Positions 17,495 to 25,460 of a DNA stretch of 64,000 nt are shown in pieces. Where the stretch lies: contig JAJQIB010000009.1 of the NCBI GenBank assembly GCA_021199375.1, forward strand, positions 23,192 to 87,191, written 5' to 3'. Each line of letters opens with the position of its first letter. Position 1 is the first letter of the stretch. The translations under genes were made by a program, and so were the position numbers. The notes beneath the pieces were generated by a model. The model did not search any database and was not told the DNA's origin. It worked only from the letters and a program-made list of their open reading frames with translations. This DNA comes from Ruminococcus sp. (GTDB lineage Bacteria; Bacillota; Clostridia; Oscillospirales; Ruminococcaceae).

Positions 17495-18127
17495 TTAGGC
17501 AAAGTCCTCAAATAGATTTTGCGTTTCCTTTATTTCAATTTTTCCGTTTGATAAATCTACAAGCTGTGCTTTAAAATCTGGTGTGACAGCACTTTTTACT
17601 ATGACACTTACTTTTACTGTGTCTGAAAAATCCTCTTTAATAGTCTTTGCACCAAAGCTTGGCAGAGTCTGGGATAGCCTGCCGTAAAAGCTGTAATCGC
17701 AAGCTATATCAAGCCTTGAGCAGTGACACATCACCTTAATCTGAGCCGCATCGATTGCAAGCCTACAGGCTGAGGAGTAGGCTCTTGCTAGTCCTCCCGT
17801 TCCCAAAAGCACACCGCCGAAATATCTTGTCACCACGCAGCAGACATCGGTAAGTCCTGCTTTTTTGAGCGTTTCAAGCACAGGCACTCCGCCCGTGCCC
17901 TGGGGCTCGCCGTCATCGCTGTAGCGGCAGGTGCTTCCCTCACGCAGAATGTAGGCGTACACATTATGCCGTGCCTTGCGATTTTGCGCCTTGACCGAGG
18001 CTATAAAGGCTATAGCCTGATCCTCATCATCGACAGGGGATATTGACGCTATAAATCGTGATTTCTTCTCCTCAAGCTCGTCTGTGCTTAAGGCGGCTAC
18101 GGTTTTGTAGTCGGATGCATCGGACAT
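17495..18127 (-). CDS. YigZ/IMPACT-family protein
   Basis: A 210-residue protein with an N-terminal UPF0029/Impact domain (KSRFIASISPVDDEDQA, then RYSDDGEPQGTGG and TRYFGGVLLGTGGL) and a C-terminal DUF1949-like ferredoxin-fold region. In yeast IMPACT affects translation control; the bacterial role is not clear. The motif set is complete. The gene appears to stand alone, 99 bases downstream of the L31 gene on the same strand. Confidence 0.9.
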   Translation of the reverse strand: MSDASDYKTVAALSTDELEEKKSRFIASISPVDDEDQAIAFIASVKAQNRKARHNVYAYILREGSTCRYSDDGEPQGTGGVPVLETLKKAGLTDVCCVVTRYFGGVLLGTGGLARAYSSACRLAIDAAQIKVMCHCSRLDIACDYSFYGRLSQTLPSFGAKTIKEDFSDTVKVSVIVKSAVTPDFKAQLVDLSNGKIEIKETQNLFEDFA

Positions 18128-18182
18128 ATTATAATACCCTCCTTCGGTGAAAAATCGACAAAAATCGTATGAATTTGCTATG

Positions 18183-18207
18183 AAAAAAGAGCGGCAATGC
18201 CTGCCGC
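18183..18207 (-). terminator. Terminator after rpmE
   Basis: GCGGC (18191-18195) pairs with GCCGC (18203-18207), followed on the minus strand by TCTTTTTT. Confidence 0.75.
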
Positions 18208-18226
18208 CCTATTGCTTTTCGTCAAG

Positions 18227-18427
18227 TTAGTCGAGGTTAAATCTCTTCTTGAATCTGTCAACACGTCCGCCGGTATCAACAAGCTTCTGCTTTCCGGTGA
18301 AGAACGGGTGACACTTTGAGCAGATTTCCACCTTGATGTCCTTCTTTGTGGAACGTGTATGAATTACGTTTCCGCAAGCACAGGTAATAGTGGTTTCCTC
18401 ATACTTAGGATGAATTCCTTCTTTCAT
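18227..18427 (-). CDS. rpmE: 50S ribosomal protein L31, zinc-binding form
   Basis: A 66-residue L31. The zinc ligands are present in ITCACGN and [11 protein letters not shown], marking the Zn-containing (C+) paralogue, and the C-terminus is [14 protein letters not shown] 18427 is selected over an upstream in-frame start because GGAGGAT lies just before it. Transcription is from a consensus promoter at 18551-18579, giving a leader of about 115 bases. Confidence 0.95.
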   Translation of the reverse strand: MKEGIHPKYEETTITCACGNVIHTRSTKKDIKVEICSKCHPFFTGKQKLVDTGGRVDRFKKRFNLD

Positions 18428-18545
18428 TTTAAAGCATCCTCCTTCCAAAACAAACTTATGAACTCATAGAAGCCCATCAAGCTACGTTTTGACAGTAGTT
18501 CTATGTAGTGATCATTATTAAGAATCGAACCACATAAGTCCGACT
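18428..18545 (-). promoter_or_regulatory. rpmE 5' leader, possibly an L31 autoregulatory element
   Basis: About 115 untranslated bases with potential pairings (for example CATAGAA with TTCTATG) lie between promoter and rpmE. Firmicutes L31 genes are known to have leader elements; whether this one matches that family could not be decided by eye. Confidence 0.3.
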
Positions 18546-18550
18546 AAATA

Positions 18551-18579
18551 ATTATAGCATCAGCTGGCGGATTTGTCAA
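18551..18579 (-). promoter_or_regulatory. rpmE promoter
   Basis: A perfect TTGACA-N17-TATAAT on the minus strand. Confidence 0.85.
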
Positions 18580-18612
18580 GCTCGCTTTTCATTTTTTACA
18601 GAAAATTAACAA

Positions 18613-19920
18613 CTACATCATGTCGCTTATGACGTACGGCAGCTCAACCACAAAGCAAACTCCGCCATCGTACAGGTTTTCGACATAGATTTTTCCGCCG
18701 CAAAGGTCTACAATTCGCTTGACAAGTGCAAGTCCAAGTCCGTTGCCCTCGGTTTTTCTTGAACGATCTCCCTGATAGAATTTATCAAAAATCTTCTCCT
18801 CAATTTCCGGAGAGATAGACGGACCGTTGTCGGAAACTCTGACCGTTATGTTTTTTTCGGTGCAGAAAAGGCGCACTCCGATTTTTCCGCCCTCAGGGGT
18901 AAATTTGATGGCGTTATTTATTATATTTTGCCAAATTTGTCCCATAAGCTCTTCGTTGCCGAAATAGTAAACATCGTCAAGATTTAAATCTAAATCGATG
19001 TTCTTTTTTGTCCAGGCGGGCTCAAGCACAAGCAGGATTTTGCGTATCTGCTCATCAATAGAAAAGCGCTTTTTGTCGGAGATGGTGTTTTGGTTTTCGA
19101 GCTTTGAAAGTCTTAGAATATCGCTTGTGAGCTTTGAGAGGCGCTCGGTTTCATTTATGATAATCTGAGTATAATCACGGCGCTCCTCCTCAGAGATGGT
19201 GTCGTCCTGAAGGAGCTTGGCGAAGCCCTGAATTGACGCCAGCGGCGTCTTAAACTCATGCGATACATTGCTTATAAAGTCTACCCTTAGCGTTTCGATT
19301 CCCGACAGCTCCTGAGCCATCTTATTAAAGCTTGAAACCAGCTTGCCCAGCTCCTTATCTCTGGGCTCCTTAACACGCACTCTAAAATCACCACGTGCTA
19401 CAAAGCTTGTGGCGTTTGACAGGCTTCTTACGGGCTTTAGTATTCCTCGGCTGACGGGGATTATTAAAATCGAGCCTAAAATCATACACACAATCATCGT
19501 TATGATTATTATGAAAAACGCTACCATGTATAGGTTTTCACGATAATCGTTGCTAACCCTTATGTAATCGCCGTTTATTATCGAGTAGCCTACAACAGAG
19601 GGGAGAATCTTATCCTTTTCTATATAGCAGCTGTTTTCTGCGGCATCAATTTTTACACGGTAGTATTCGCCGCTTTTGGGCTGCAAAACAGTCGCTACGT
19701 TCTGATCTGAAACACATATAGAAATAATCTCCTCAGTGGAGTAGAGATCCTGGGATTCAAGCTGCTTCATTGAGCTAACGGTTGAAACTATTTGATTTTC
19801 TGCGCTCTGGGTCATTGACGGCCACAGCGCCACAAGCAGAATGGTGATAGAGATAATTGAGGAGATGAACATTACAACAAAGAATGTTATCGCAAATTTA
19901 AATTGCAGTGATATCTTCAT
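18613..19920 (-). CDS. Sensor histidine kinase
   Basis: A 435-residue membrane kinase. Helices at about 10-32 and 135-158 enclose a sensor loop of about 100 residues outside the cell; HAMP (RGILKPVRSLSNATSFVARG), the histidine box SHEFKTPLASI and the ATP-binding boxes (NAIKFTPEGG, DNGPSISPEI, GNGLGLALVK) follow. The signal is unknown. Its partner response regulator lies immediately upstream, 12 bases away, so the two form one operon. Confidence 0.93.
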   Translation of the reverse strand: MKISLQFKFAITFFVVMFISSIISITILLVALWPSMTQSAENQIVSTVSSMKQLESQDLYSTEEIISICVSDQNVATVLQPKSGEYYRVKIDAAENSCYIEKDKILPSVVGYSIINGDYIRVSNDYRENLYMVAFFIIIITMIVCMILGSILIIPVSRGILKPVRSLSNATSFVARGDFRVRVKEPRDKELGKLVSSFNKMAQELSGIETLRVDFISNVSHEFKTPLASIQGFAKLLQDDTISEEERRDYTQIIINETERLSKLTSDILRLSKLENQNTISDKKRFSIDEQIRKILLVLEPAWTKKNIDLDLNLDDVYYFGNEELMGQIWQNIINNAIKFTPEGGKIGVRLFCTEKNITVRVSDNGPSISPEIEEKIFDKFYQGDRSRKTEGNGLGLALVKRIVDLCGGKIYVENLYDGGVCFVVELPYVISDMM

Positions 19921-19932
19921 AACGCTACCTCT

Positions 19933-20610
19933 TTAAACCTTTTTTACAGCCTTATAGCCTAATCCTCGAACAGTCACGATGTCGAAGGCGTCATTTGGTA
20001 TATAGCGCTCTCTTAGTCTTTTTATGTGAACGTCAACCGTTCGTTCATCTACCTCAGACTCAAGTCCCCACAGCTCATCAAGAAGCTGACGGCGTGTGAA
20101 AATCTGGTTCGGATAGCTCAAAAGCTTAAATAGCAGCATAAACTCCTTATTCGGTATAGTTTCGCCCTGAGTATCGCCAAACGACACGGTTAAGGCGTCA
20201 TAGTTTAGCGTGCAATCGCCAACGGTAAGCACTCTGTCAACTGCGAGCTTGGCTCGTCTTAAAAGCGCGCCTACTCTGAGTATCATCTCATCAATGTTTA
20301 TAGGCTTTACCATGTAGTCGTCAATGCCTATCATAAATCCACGCTGCTTGTCGGCAAAGCTTTCCTTAGCGGTAACCATCAGCACAGGCATATCGTAGCC
20401 TGCCGCTCGAATTTTTTCGACAAGCTCATAGCCATCCATGTTCGGCATCATTATATCTGAGATGATAAGGTCAATTGAAACCTTGTCCATCTCATCAAGC
20501 GCCTCATATCCATCGGATGCGGGTCGGGGCATGTAGCCATTTCTTTTTAAGGATGCGCACATAAGCTTGCGTAGATTGTTGTCGTCCTCAACGACTAAAA
20601 TTGAAAACAT
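19933..20610 (-). CDS. OmpR/PhoB-family response regulator
   Basis: A 225-residue regulator. The receiver domain has the acidic pair VVEDD, the phosphorylation site DLIISDIMMP and the conserved lysine in MVKPINI; the C-terminal winged helix ends with VDVHIKRLRERY and TVRGLGYKAV. It should bind DNA when phosphorylated by the kinase encoded next to it. Targets are unknown. Confidence 0.94.
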   Translation of the reverse strand: MFSILVVEDDNNLRKLMCASLKRNGYMPRPASDGYEALDEMDKVSIDLIISDIMMPNMDGYELVEKIRAAGYDMPVLMVTAKESFADKQRGFMIGIDDYMVKPINIDEMILRVGALLRRAKLAVDRVLTVGDCTLNYDALTVSFGDTQGETIPNKEFMLLFKLLSYPNQIFTRRQLLDELWGLESEVDERTVDVHIKRLRERYIPNDAFDIVTVRGLGYKAVKKV

Positions 20611-20731
20611 AACTGCTCCTTCCTCACAATTGTTAACTAAAAGAAAACTTTTTGTAACAAATAAAAATTTTCGAAAAATGTCCTATAGTTCATATTCGGT
20701 TCACACAGGAATGTTAAGATATAATCAGCAA

Positions 20732-20951
20732 AGAGGAAAAGGACTGTCGGTTAGGGTTAGAGTTCAGAATCTGAAATCTTCCCCCTCTCATTGGCTTTGA
20801 TTTTGTTTTTGGTCAAAGCTAAGATTACTTTCTGAACTTTAACCCGAATCGACAAGAAAAGACTTTTCCTATCCCTTTCATAAATTCTATAGAAAATTAA
20901 TGCTCATTACTTTAACGCCGATAAATTATAGTAGTGGGCGTTAATTTTTTT
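20732..20951 (+). ncRNA. Candidate structured small RNA with own promoter and terminator
   Basis: Bases 20734-20870 fold into a long interrupted hairpin: AGGAAAAG/CTTTTCCT, GTCG/CGAC, GGGTTA/TAACCC, AGTTCAGA/TCTGAACT, AATCTT/AAGATT and GCTTTGA/TCAAAGC. A -10 box TATAAT (20720-20725) predicts a transcript start at about 20732, exactly where the outer stem begins; the -35 is poor. A strong plus-strand terminator ends at 20951. A 12-base bulge CCCCCTCTCATT is unpaired. The rod shape with paired ends resembles 6S RNA, but this is short for 6S and was not proven; a C-rich target-pairing sRNA or a small inverted-repeat element are alternatives. Confidence 0.5.
20912..20951 (+). terminator. Plus-strand terminator of the RNA candidate
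   Basis: TTAACGCC (20912-20919) pairs with GGCGTTAA (20937-20944), followed by seven T on the plus strand only. No plus-strand protein gene lies before it, which supports a non-coding transcript. Confidence 0.8.
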
Positions 20952-20956
20952 GTCTG

Positions 20957-22021
20957 CTAGTTAAAGCAGAAGCTTTTAAGCGATGATATAGCCTCAGCAT
21001 AGTACTCCTCGTCAGTAAAACCATACCAAATGTTAATATATTCAGTTTCGTTTATCTGATAAACACAATTAAGACTGTACTGATTGTAGTCAACGCTGTC
21101 GGAAAAATCTACATAAAAATAGTATCCTGTATCTGAACCTGAACCGACAAGTGTGCCTGTTTGCACCGTATAACCGTTGTTTGTTATACCACCGGCTATA
21201 GCATTTACAAATTCCTCAGCTGATGAATATGTGGGACGGCTGAGGTATTCTATTCCAATTTGCAAGCTGCCGCTATAGGATTCGAGCAGAGTTTGGCATT
21301 GCCCTTCCTCATCATCCTCAAGATAGCTCGAAACGTATTTTAAGGAAACCTCCTGTGGCACAGTTATTGTAAAGCCATAATCTGAATCGACATACGTGTT
21401 ATCATGTGCTGAATATTCAGACACATCTAATCCCCATACAGAGTACCACTCATAAGCATCGGCAAGCATATATACTCCCGCCTCGGTTATGCTTGCGGCT
21501 ACGGTGTTATCATCCTCACGCAAAACGGATTCGACTGTATCGTAAAAGTCATTCTCCTCATTATAGTGAAGAAGTATTAGATTTTCAGCCGGTACATTCT
21601 TCATGTTGTCAGGGTCGTATTCAAACACTATTGTGCCTTTTGTAAAGCTATCGGAGGCTATCTCTATCGGGCTTCCAAAGCGTCCTACCAAATCAGTGTG
21701 CAAAACGTTTATATTGCACAAATCTACAATGTAGGTGCTGGATGAAAACTCGCCCTTTAGACCTACCTTTATTACATTCGTTTCATCCGAATTGCTAAGG
21801 TCGATTCCCCTGACAATTTCGGTATCATCGTCAGATTCAGTTTGTGAGGACTCGTCCTCATCGCTAGATTCATCAGTTACGTCAGAGGCGTCATCAGCTG
21901 TAGTCTGCTCGACAGATGAGCTTTGTGCCGCAGCCTCATCCTCAGCAGAATTGATATCTCCGCATGATGCAAGCATTAGGGCTGACATTGCTATTAGAAA
22001 TGCACTAGCTGTTTTCTTCAT
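20957..22021 (-). CDS. Secreted lipoprotein of unknown function
   Basis: A 354-residue lipoprotein. The signal peptide MKKTASAFLIAMSALMLASC ends in a lipobox (LASC), followed by an acidic Ser/Asp/Glu linker to about residue 70. The rest is two beta-rich parts, the last (about 215-354) with a pattern seen in small secreted lipoproteins of gut Clostridia (TYVDSDYGFTITVPQE). ATG 22021 follows GGGGGAT; the more upstream in-frame ATGs lie before that site. The gene is just downstream of pncB on the same strand (26 bases). Confidence 0.8.
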   Translation of the reverse strand: MKKTASAFLIAMSALMLASCGDINSAEDEAAAQSSSVEQTTADDASDVTDESSDEDESSQTESDDDTEIVRGIDLSNSDETNVIKVGLKGEFSSSTYIVDLCNINVLHTDLVGRFGSPIEIASDSFTKGTIVFEYDPDNMKNVPAENLILLHYNEENDFYDTVESVLREDDNTVAASITEAGVYMLADAYEWYSVWGLDVSEYSAHDNTYVDSDYGFTITVPQEVSLKYVSSYLEDDEEGQCQTLLESYSGSLQIGIEYLSRPTYSSAEEFVNAIAGGITNNGYTVQTGTLVGSGSDTGYYFYVDFSDSVDYNQYSLNCVYQINETEYINIWYGFTDEEYYAEAISSLKSFCFN

Positions 22022-22047
22022 GATGATATCCCCCATAATCATATTTT

Positions 22048-23484
22048 TTACTTACGCTCAGCCAGAAGCTGATTTTTTATTGTCCAGAGCTTTTTAGACA
22101 GATCCACATAGTACCTGTGTGGATTTTCAAATCTCTTGATTTCGTCCCAAAGAGAATCAACCTGGCTGGCGCAATAGGAGCGGATTTCATCAAAGCTCGG
22201 CTCGTTATAGACAAGCTCGCCGCCGATAAAAATCGGCACCTGCATCTGCTTAGCTATAAAGCCTCGGAGTGTCTTTTTCTTCCAGGTGTAGTCGGGATCA
22301 AAAATCACAAGCTCTCTGGTGTCGTCAATTTTTTCGTCATACACACAAAGCTGATCTGCAATCGCCTTGCCGCTTTCACGGTCGTACAGACGATAGAATT
22401 TTTTAAAATGCGGGGTTGTGACCTTTGCTACATTTTCAGAGATTTTTATTTTTGGTACAACATCGCCGTTTTCTTCAGTAGCACAAAGCTTATAGACTCC
22501 GCCGAATACAGGGCAGGAGGTCGAGGTGATAAGGCGCTCACCTACGCCAAAAAGGTCGATTTTAGCGCCCTGATGTATCATATCACGGATGATATACTCA
22601 TCAAGCGAATTTGATGCGATAATTTTACAGTCGGGATAGCCTGCATCGTCAAGCATCTGACGCGCCTTTTTTGACAGGTAGGTTATATCTCCAGAATCTA
22701 TTCTAATGCCCTTAGGGCGATATCCATTAGGCTTTAAAAAGCTGTTAAATACCCTAATTGCGTTTGGTATTCCGCTTTCTAGCACGTTATAGGTGTCGAC
22801 AAGAAGCGTTACATTATCGGGATAGCATTTGCAGTAGGCTTTAAAAGCCTCATACTCGTCATCAAACATCTGCACCCAGGAATGCGCCATCGTGCCGGTT
22901 GCGGGAAAGCCGAATTTTTGATCTACTATAGTACAGGCGGTTGAGGAAGCTCCGCCAATTCCTGCGGCTCTTGCTCCGTAGATTGCAGCATCTGCTCCAT
23001 GTGCCCGACGTGAACCGAATTCGCTCACTGCCCTTCCCTCAGATGCCCGAACTATTCTGTTCGACTTTGTGGCAATAAGCGACTGGTGATTTATAACAAG
23101 CAGCAAAAAGGTTTCGATAAGCTGAGCCTCAATTGCCGGCGCACGGACGGTAATAAGCGGCTCGTTAGGAAAGACTACAGTGCCCTCAGGAACAGCATAT
23201 ATATCGCCTGAAAAGTGAAAATTGCGCAAATAGCTTAAAAAGCCCTCATCGAAGGTGCCCTTAGAGCGCAAAAAGTCAATGTCGTCCTCATCAAAGTGCA
23301 GATCCTTAATATAGTCTATAATCTGAGATAATCCGCAGCAGATCGCAAAGCCTCCGCCATCGGGAACACGGCGAAAGAAGAGATCAAAGTAACAAAGCTT
23401 ATCCTTCATGCCCGTCTTGAAATATCCGTTGCCCATAGTAAGCTCATAGTAGTCACATAGCATCGAGTAGTTAAAATCCTGCAT
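22048..23484 (-). CDS. pncB: Nicotinate phosphoribosyltransferase
   Basis: A 478-residue enzyme converting nicotinate and PRPP to nicotinate mononucleotide. It begins with FNYSMLCDYYELTMGNGYF, typical of the family, and has the phosphoribosyl site IRIDSGDITYLSKKAR and SNSLDEYII. The GSRRAHGADAA motif holds the catalytic histidine. Together with the amidase just upstream it forms a complete nicotinamide to NaMN salvage step. Confidence 0.94.
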   Translation of the reverse strand: MQDFNYSMLCDYYELTMGNGYFKTGMKDKLCYFDLFFRRVPDGGGFAICCGLSQIIDYIKDLHFDEDDIDFLRSKGTFDEGFLSYLRNFHFSGDIYAVPEGTVVFPNEPLITVRAPAIEAQLIETFLLLVINHQSLIATKSNRIVRASEGRAVSEFGSRRAHGADAAIYGARAAGIGGASSTACTIVDQKFGFPATGTMAHSWVQMFDDEYEAFKAYCKCYPDNVTLLVDTYNVLESGIPNAIRVFNSFLKPNGYRPKGIRIDSGDITYLSKKARQMLDDAGYPDCKIIASNSLDEYIIRDMIHQGAKIDLFGVGERLITSTSCPVFGGVYKLCATEENGDVVPKIKISENVAKVTTPHFKKFYRLYDRESGKAIADQLCVYDEKIDDTRELVIFDPDYTWKKKTLRGFIAKQMQVPIFIGGELVYNEPSFDEIRSYCASQVDSLWDEIKRFENPHRYYVDLSKKLWTIKNQLLAERK

Positions 23485-23532
23485 TGTGTTTTCCTCCGCT
23501 TTAAAAGTATAAGAATATTCTTATTCAAAAAT

Positions 23533-23554
23533 ACGCCGACAAGGAAGTCGGCGT
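23533..23554 (-). terminator. Terminator between pncA and pncB
   Basis: ACGCCGAC and GTCGGCGT form an 8-bp stem followed on the minus strand by ATTTTTG, so pncB may be only partly co-transcribed with pncA. Confidence 0.65.
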
Positions 23555-23573
23555 GGTAAAGCTTTTTTGCCGA

Positions 23574-24107
23574 TTATTCGGCTTCGGGACGGACAACGTT
23601 AATTTGTAATCCCTCCATTACATCAAATGCCTTTTGAGCAAGCTCGGCATCGGGAGCGGCGGTGTATTCGGTATTAACGATGACCTCTGTTTCGGGAAGT
23701 GCGGTCTTTATCAAAATAGCGTTTGCGAGTACGCACATATTTGATATAACTCCGACAAGCTCAACAGATTCGTAGTCCTTAAACTTGAGATAGTCAGCAA
23801 GCTCAAGTGAGCCAAATGTATCCTTATAAAAAATCTTGTCCTTTTCGGTGCGCTCCTTTGCGGTAAAGCCGTAAAGACGATGTCCTTGGGTATCCTCTAT
23901 GCAATGCTCGATAGGAAGCTTTCTTCCCTCTTGTGTGGTTAAGTAGTCCTCCTGGTGGGTATCCATCGTAAAGATGACCTCTCCGCCCTCCTTGCGATAA
24001 TCACGAACCTTATGAGCAATTTTGCGGTCGATGAGCTCTGCACCCTCAAAGCCTAAGGCTCCATTTACAAAATCATTTTGATAGTCTACAATTACAAGCA
24101 GTTTCAT
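23574..24107 (-). CDS. pncA: Isochorismatase-family amidase, probably nicotinamidase
   Basis: A 177-residue cysteine hydrolase. The catalytic Asp is in VIVDYQNDFV, and the nucleophilic Cys in VISNMCVLAN. The position beside pncB supports nicotinamidase, giving nicotinate for PncB; other isochorismatase-like amidases remain possible. ATG 24107 follows GGAGGAG; an upstream in-frame start at 24143 has no support. Confidence 0.85.
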   Translation of the reverse strand: MKLLVIVDYQNDFVNGALGFEGAELIDRKIAHKVRDYRKEGGEVIFTMDTHQEDYLTTQEGRKLPIEHCIEDTQGHRLYGFTAKERTEKDKIFYKDTFGSLELADYLKFKDYESVELVGVISNMCVLANAILIKTALPETEVIVNTEYTAAPDAELAQKAFDVMEGLQINVVRPEAE

Positions 24108-24334
24108 AATGCTCCTCCAAATCCAAATTAAATGTGCGCCCATAGCGCACGGATTTTCTATATTTGAAAATCTAACTCAATCTATTATAACATTTTTTTC
24201 GGACTTTGAAAAGAGAAAACAAGCGGCAATCGCATATTTTTACAATTCGTTAACACTTAAATCATAATCGTTTGGTAAGAGGTATATTTAAGTTAATGTG
24301 AGTATGAACAAAATGTAAAAATGAATGGGGCATA

Positions 24335-24363
24335 TTGACATCATCTGATTTTTATGATAAAAT
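24335..24363 (+). promoter_or_regulatory. tRNA-Ser promoter
   Basis: TTGACA and TAAAAT are 17 bases apart, 12 bases before the tRNA. The stretch 24144-24334 upstream shows nothing else recognisable. Confidence 0.8.
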
Positions 24364-24375
24364 GATATTTGTTAT

Positions 24376-24461
24376 GGAGACGTATCGAAGTGGTCATAAC
24401 GGGGCGCACTCGAAATGCGTTAGCCCAATAGGGCTCGTGAGTTCGAATCTCACCGTCTCCG
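24376..24461 (+). tRNA. tRNA-Ser (anticodon CGA)
   Basis: An 86-base class II tRNA. The acceptor stem is GGAGACG/CGTCTCC, the anticodon stem GCGCA/TGCGT holds loop CTCGAAA (anticodon CGA, reading UCG), the long variable arm is GCCC-AATA-GGGC, and the T arm is GTGAG-TTCGAAT-CTCAC. G is the discriminator base and CCA is not encoded. Confidence 0.94.
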
Positions 24462-24468
24462 CTCATTT

Positions 24469-24506
24469 AATCCCTCACAGGCTTAAAGACCTATGAGGGA
24501 TTTTTT
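24469..24506 (+). terminator. Terminator after tRNA-Ser
   Basis: AATCCCTCACAGG pairs with CCTATGAGGGATT and is followed by a run of T. Confidence 0.85.
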
Positions 24507-24617
24507 ATCTGCCTAAGAGAAAGCCTTGCTTATTAATAATAGATAGTGTACATTTTTTTGGACTTGTTGGGGGCTTACCAAGAGCTTCTCTCAAGCGGAT
24601 AGTCTGATTCATTTGCA

Positions 24618-25055
24618 TCATTTTATCATTTCGAGATATGGCACGGCGCTGTATCCCTTTTTTTGATAGAGATTAACTGCCGCTGTGTTTTCCTTTTCAA
24701 CCTCAAGTCGAAAAACAACATCGGGATATATATTATCGAGATAGTCAAAGAATAGTCCTGCAATTCCAAGCCCTCTGCTGCTTTCCTTTAAATATAGATC
24801 TTCAACCCACATACAGAGCTTTCCAAACTCGGTGGAATAGCTTCTTGCGACCATCGAATATCCGCAGACAGCACCGCATGACTCGATAATAAACCCATCC
24901 AGGTAAGGAAAATCACTTACACAGCTGTTAAAATCTCTTAAATAAATCCGTTCTGTGCCGTTAGTATGCACAGCTGGTGAATTATAGAATGTGCGCATCA
25001 TATCAAGCACCTCATCCTTATCATCCTTGGTCATCATTCTAAATTTTATGCTCAT
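24618..25055 (-). CDS. GNAT-family N-acetyltransferase
   Basis: A 145-residue GNAT protein. The acetyl-CoA motif is seen as LYLKESSRGLGIAGLFFDYL (consensus Q/RxxGxG/A), and the C-terminus FRLEVEKENTAAVNLYQKKG is the usual final helix and strand. The acceptor is unknown. It has a normal ribosome binding site and appears to be a single-gene unit. Confidence 0.9.
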   Translation of the reverse strand: MSIKFRMMTKDDKDEVLDMMRTFYNSPAVHTNGTERIYLRDFNSCVSDFPYLDGFIIESCGAVCGYSMVARSYSTEFGKLCMWVEDLYLKESSRGLGIAGLFFDYLDNIYPDVVFRLEVEKENTAAVNLYQKKGYSAVPYLEMIK

Positions 25056-25172
25056 ATTGTTTTTCCTTCCTTTGAGATTGATTTTTCTTTATTATTATAC
25101 CACAAAAGTAAAGCCGCTTCAACCGTTTGACGAACATTTTGAGTGAGAAAGCAAAAAAATTTGAAAAAGGAC

Positions 25173-25201
25173 TTGCAATTTATCAAAATGTATGGTATAA
25201 T
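25173..25201 (+). promoter_or_regulatory. SRP RNA promoter
   Basis: TTGCAA and TATAAT are 17 bases apart; the predicted transcript begins at about 25208. Confidence 0.8.
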
Positions 25202-25207
25202 AAGAAA

Positions 25208-25374
25208 TGATCTAGCGAATAGAAGAGTAAGGTCTCAATCCGAGATACAGGTGTGCGGGTCCTGCGCAATGAGACGCTGTGAACCATGTCAGGCGGGGAA
25301 CCGAGCAGCATTAAGCAGTTTGTTTCGTGTGACGCAGCTTCGCCTGCACACTTGTATGTCGGATTGATTTTTTT
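25208..25374 (+). ncRNA. ffs: Signal recognition particle RNA (small bacterial type)
   Basis: The apical SRP domain is plain: GAACCATGTCAGGC, the GGAA tetraloop, and GAGCAGCA. Long arms close it: CAATCCGA/TCGGATTG, ATACA/TGTAT and GTGTGC/GCACAC. TTTTTTT at 25368-25374 ends the transcript. It lies upstream of dnaX, as the scr gene does in Bacillus. The 5' end is taken from the promoter; the paired core runs from about 25234 to 25367. Confidence 0.9.
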
Positions 25375-25460
25375 GTGAATAGGCAAGCACAAGGCTATGC
25401 TCATTTATTAAGGGAAAAGACAGGAAAGCTTTACGCATTGAATGAAAAAGAGGTGACTGG

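Noticed and set aside
25143..25404. Two open frames over the region before dnaX
   Set aside because: They lie within the SRP RNA gene and have no start signals.
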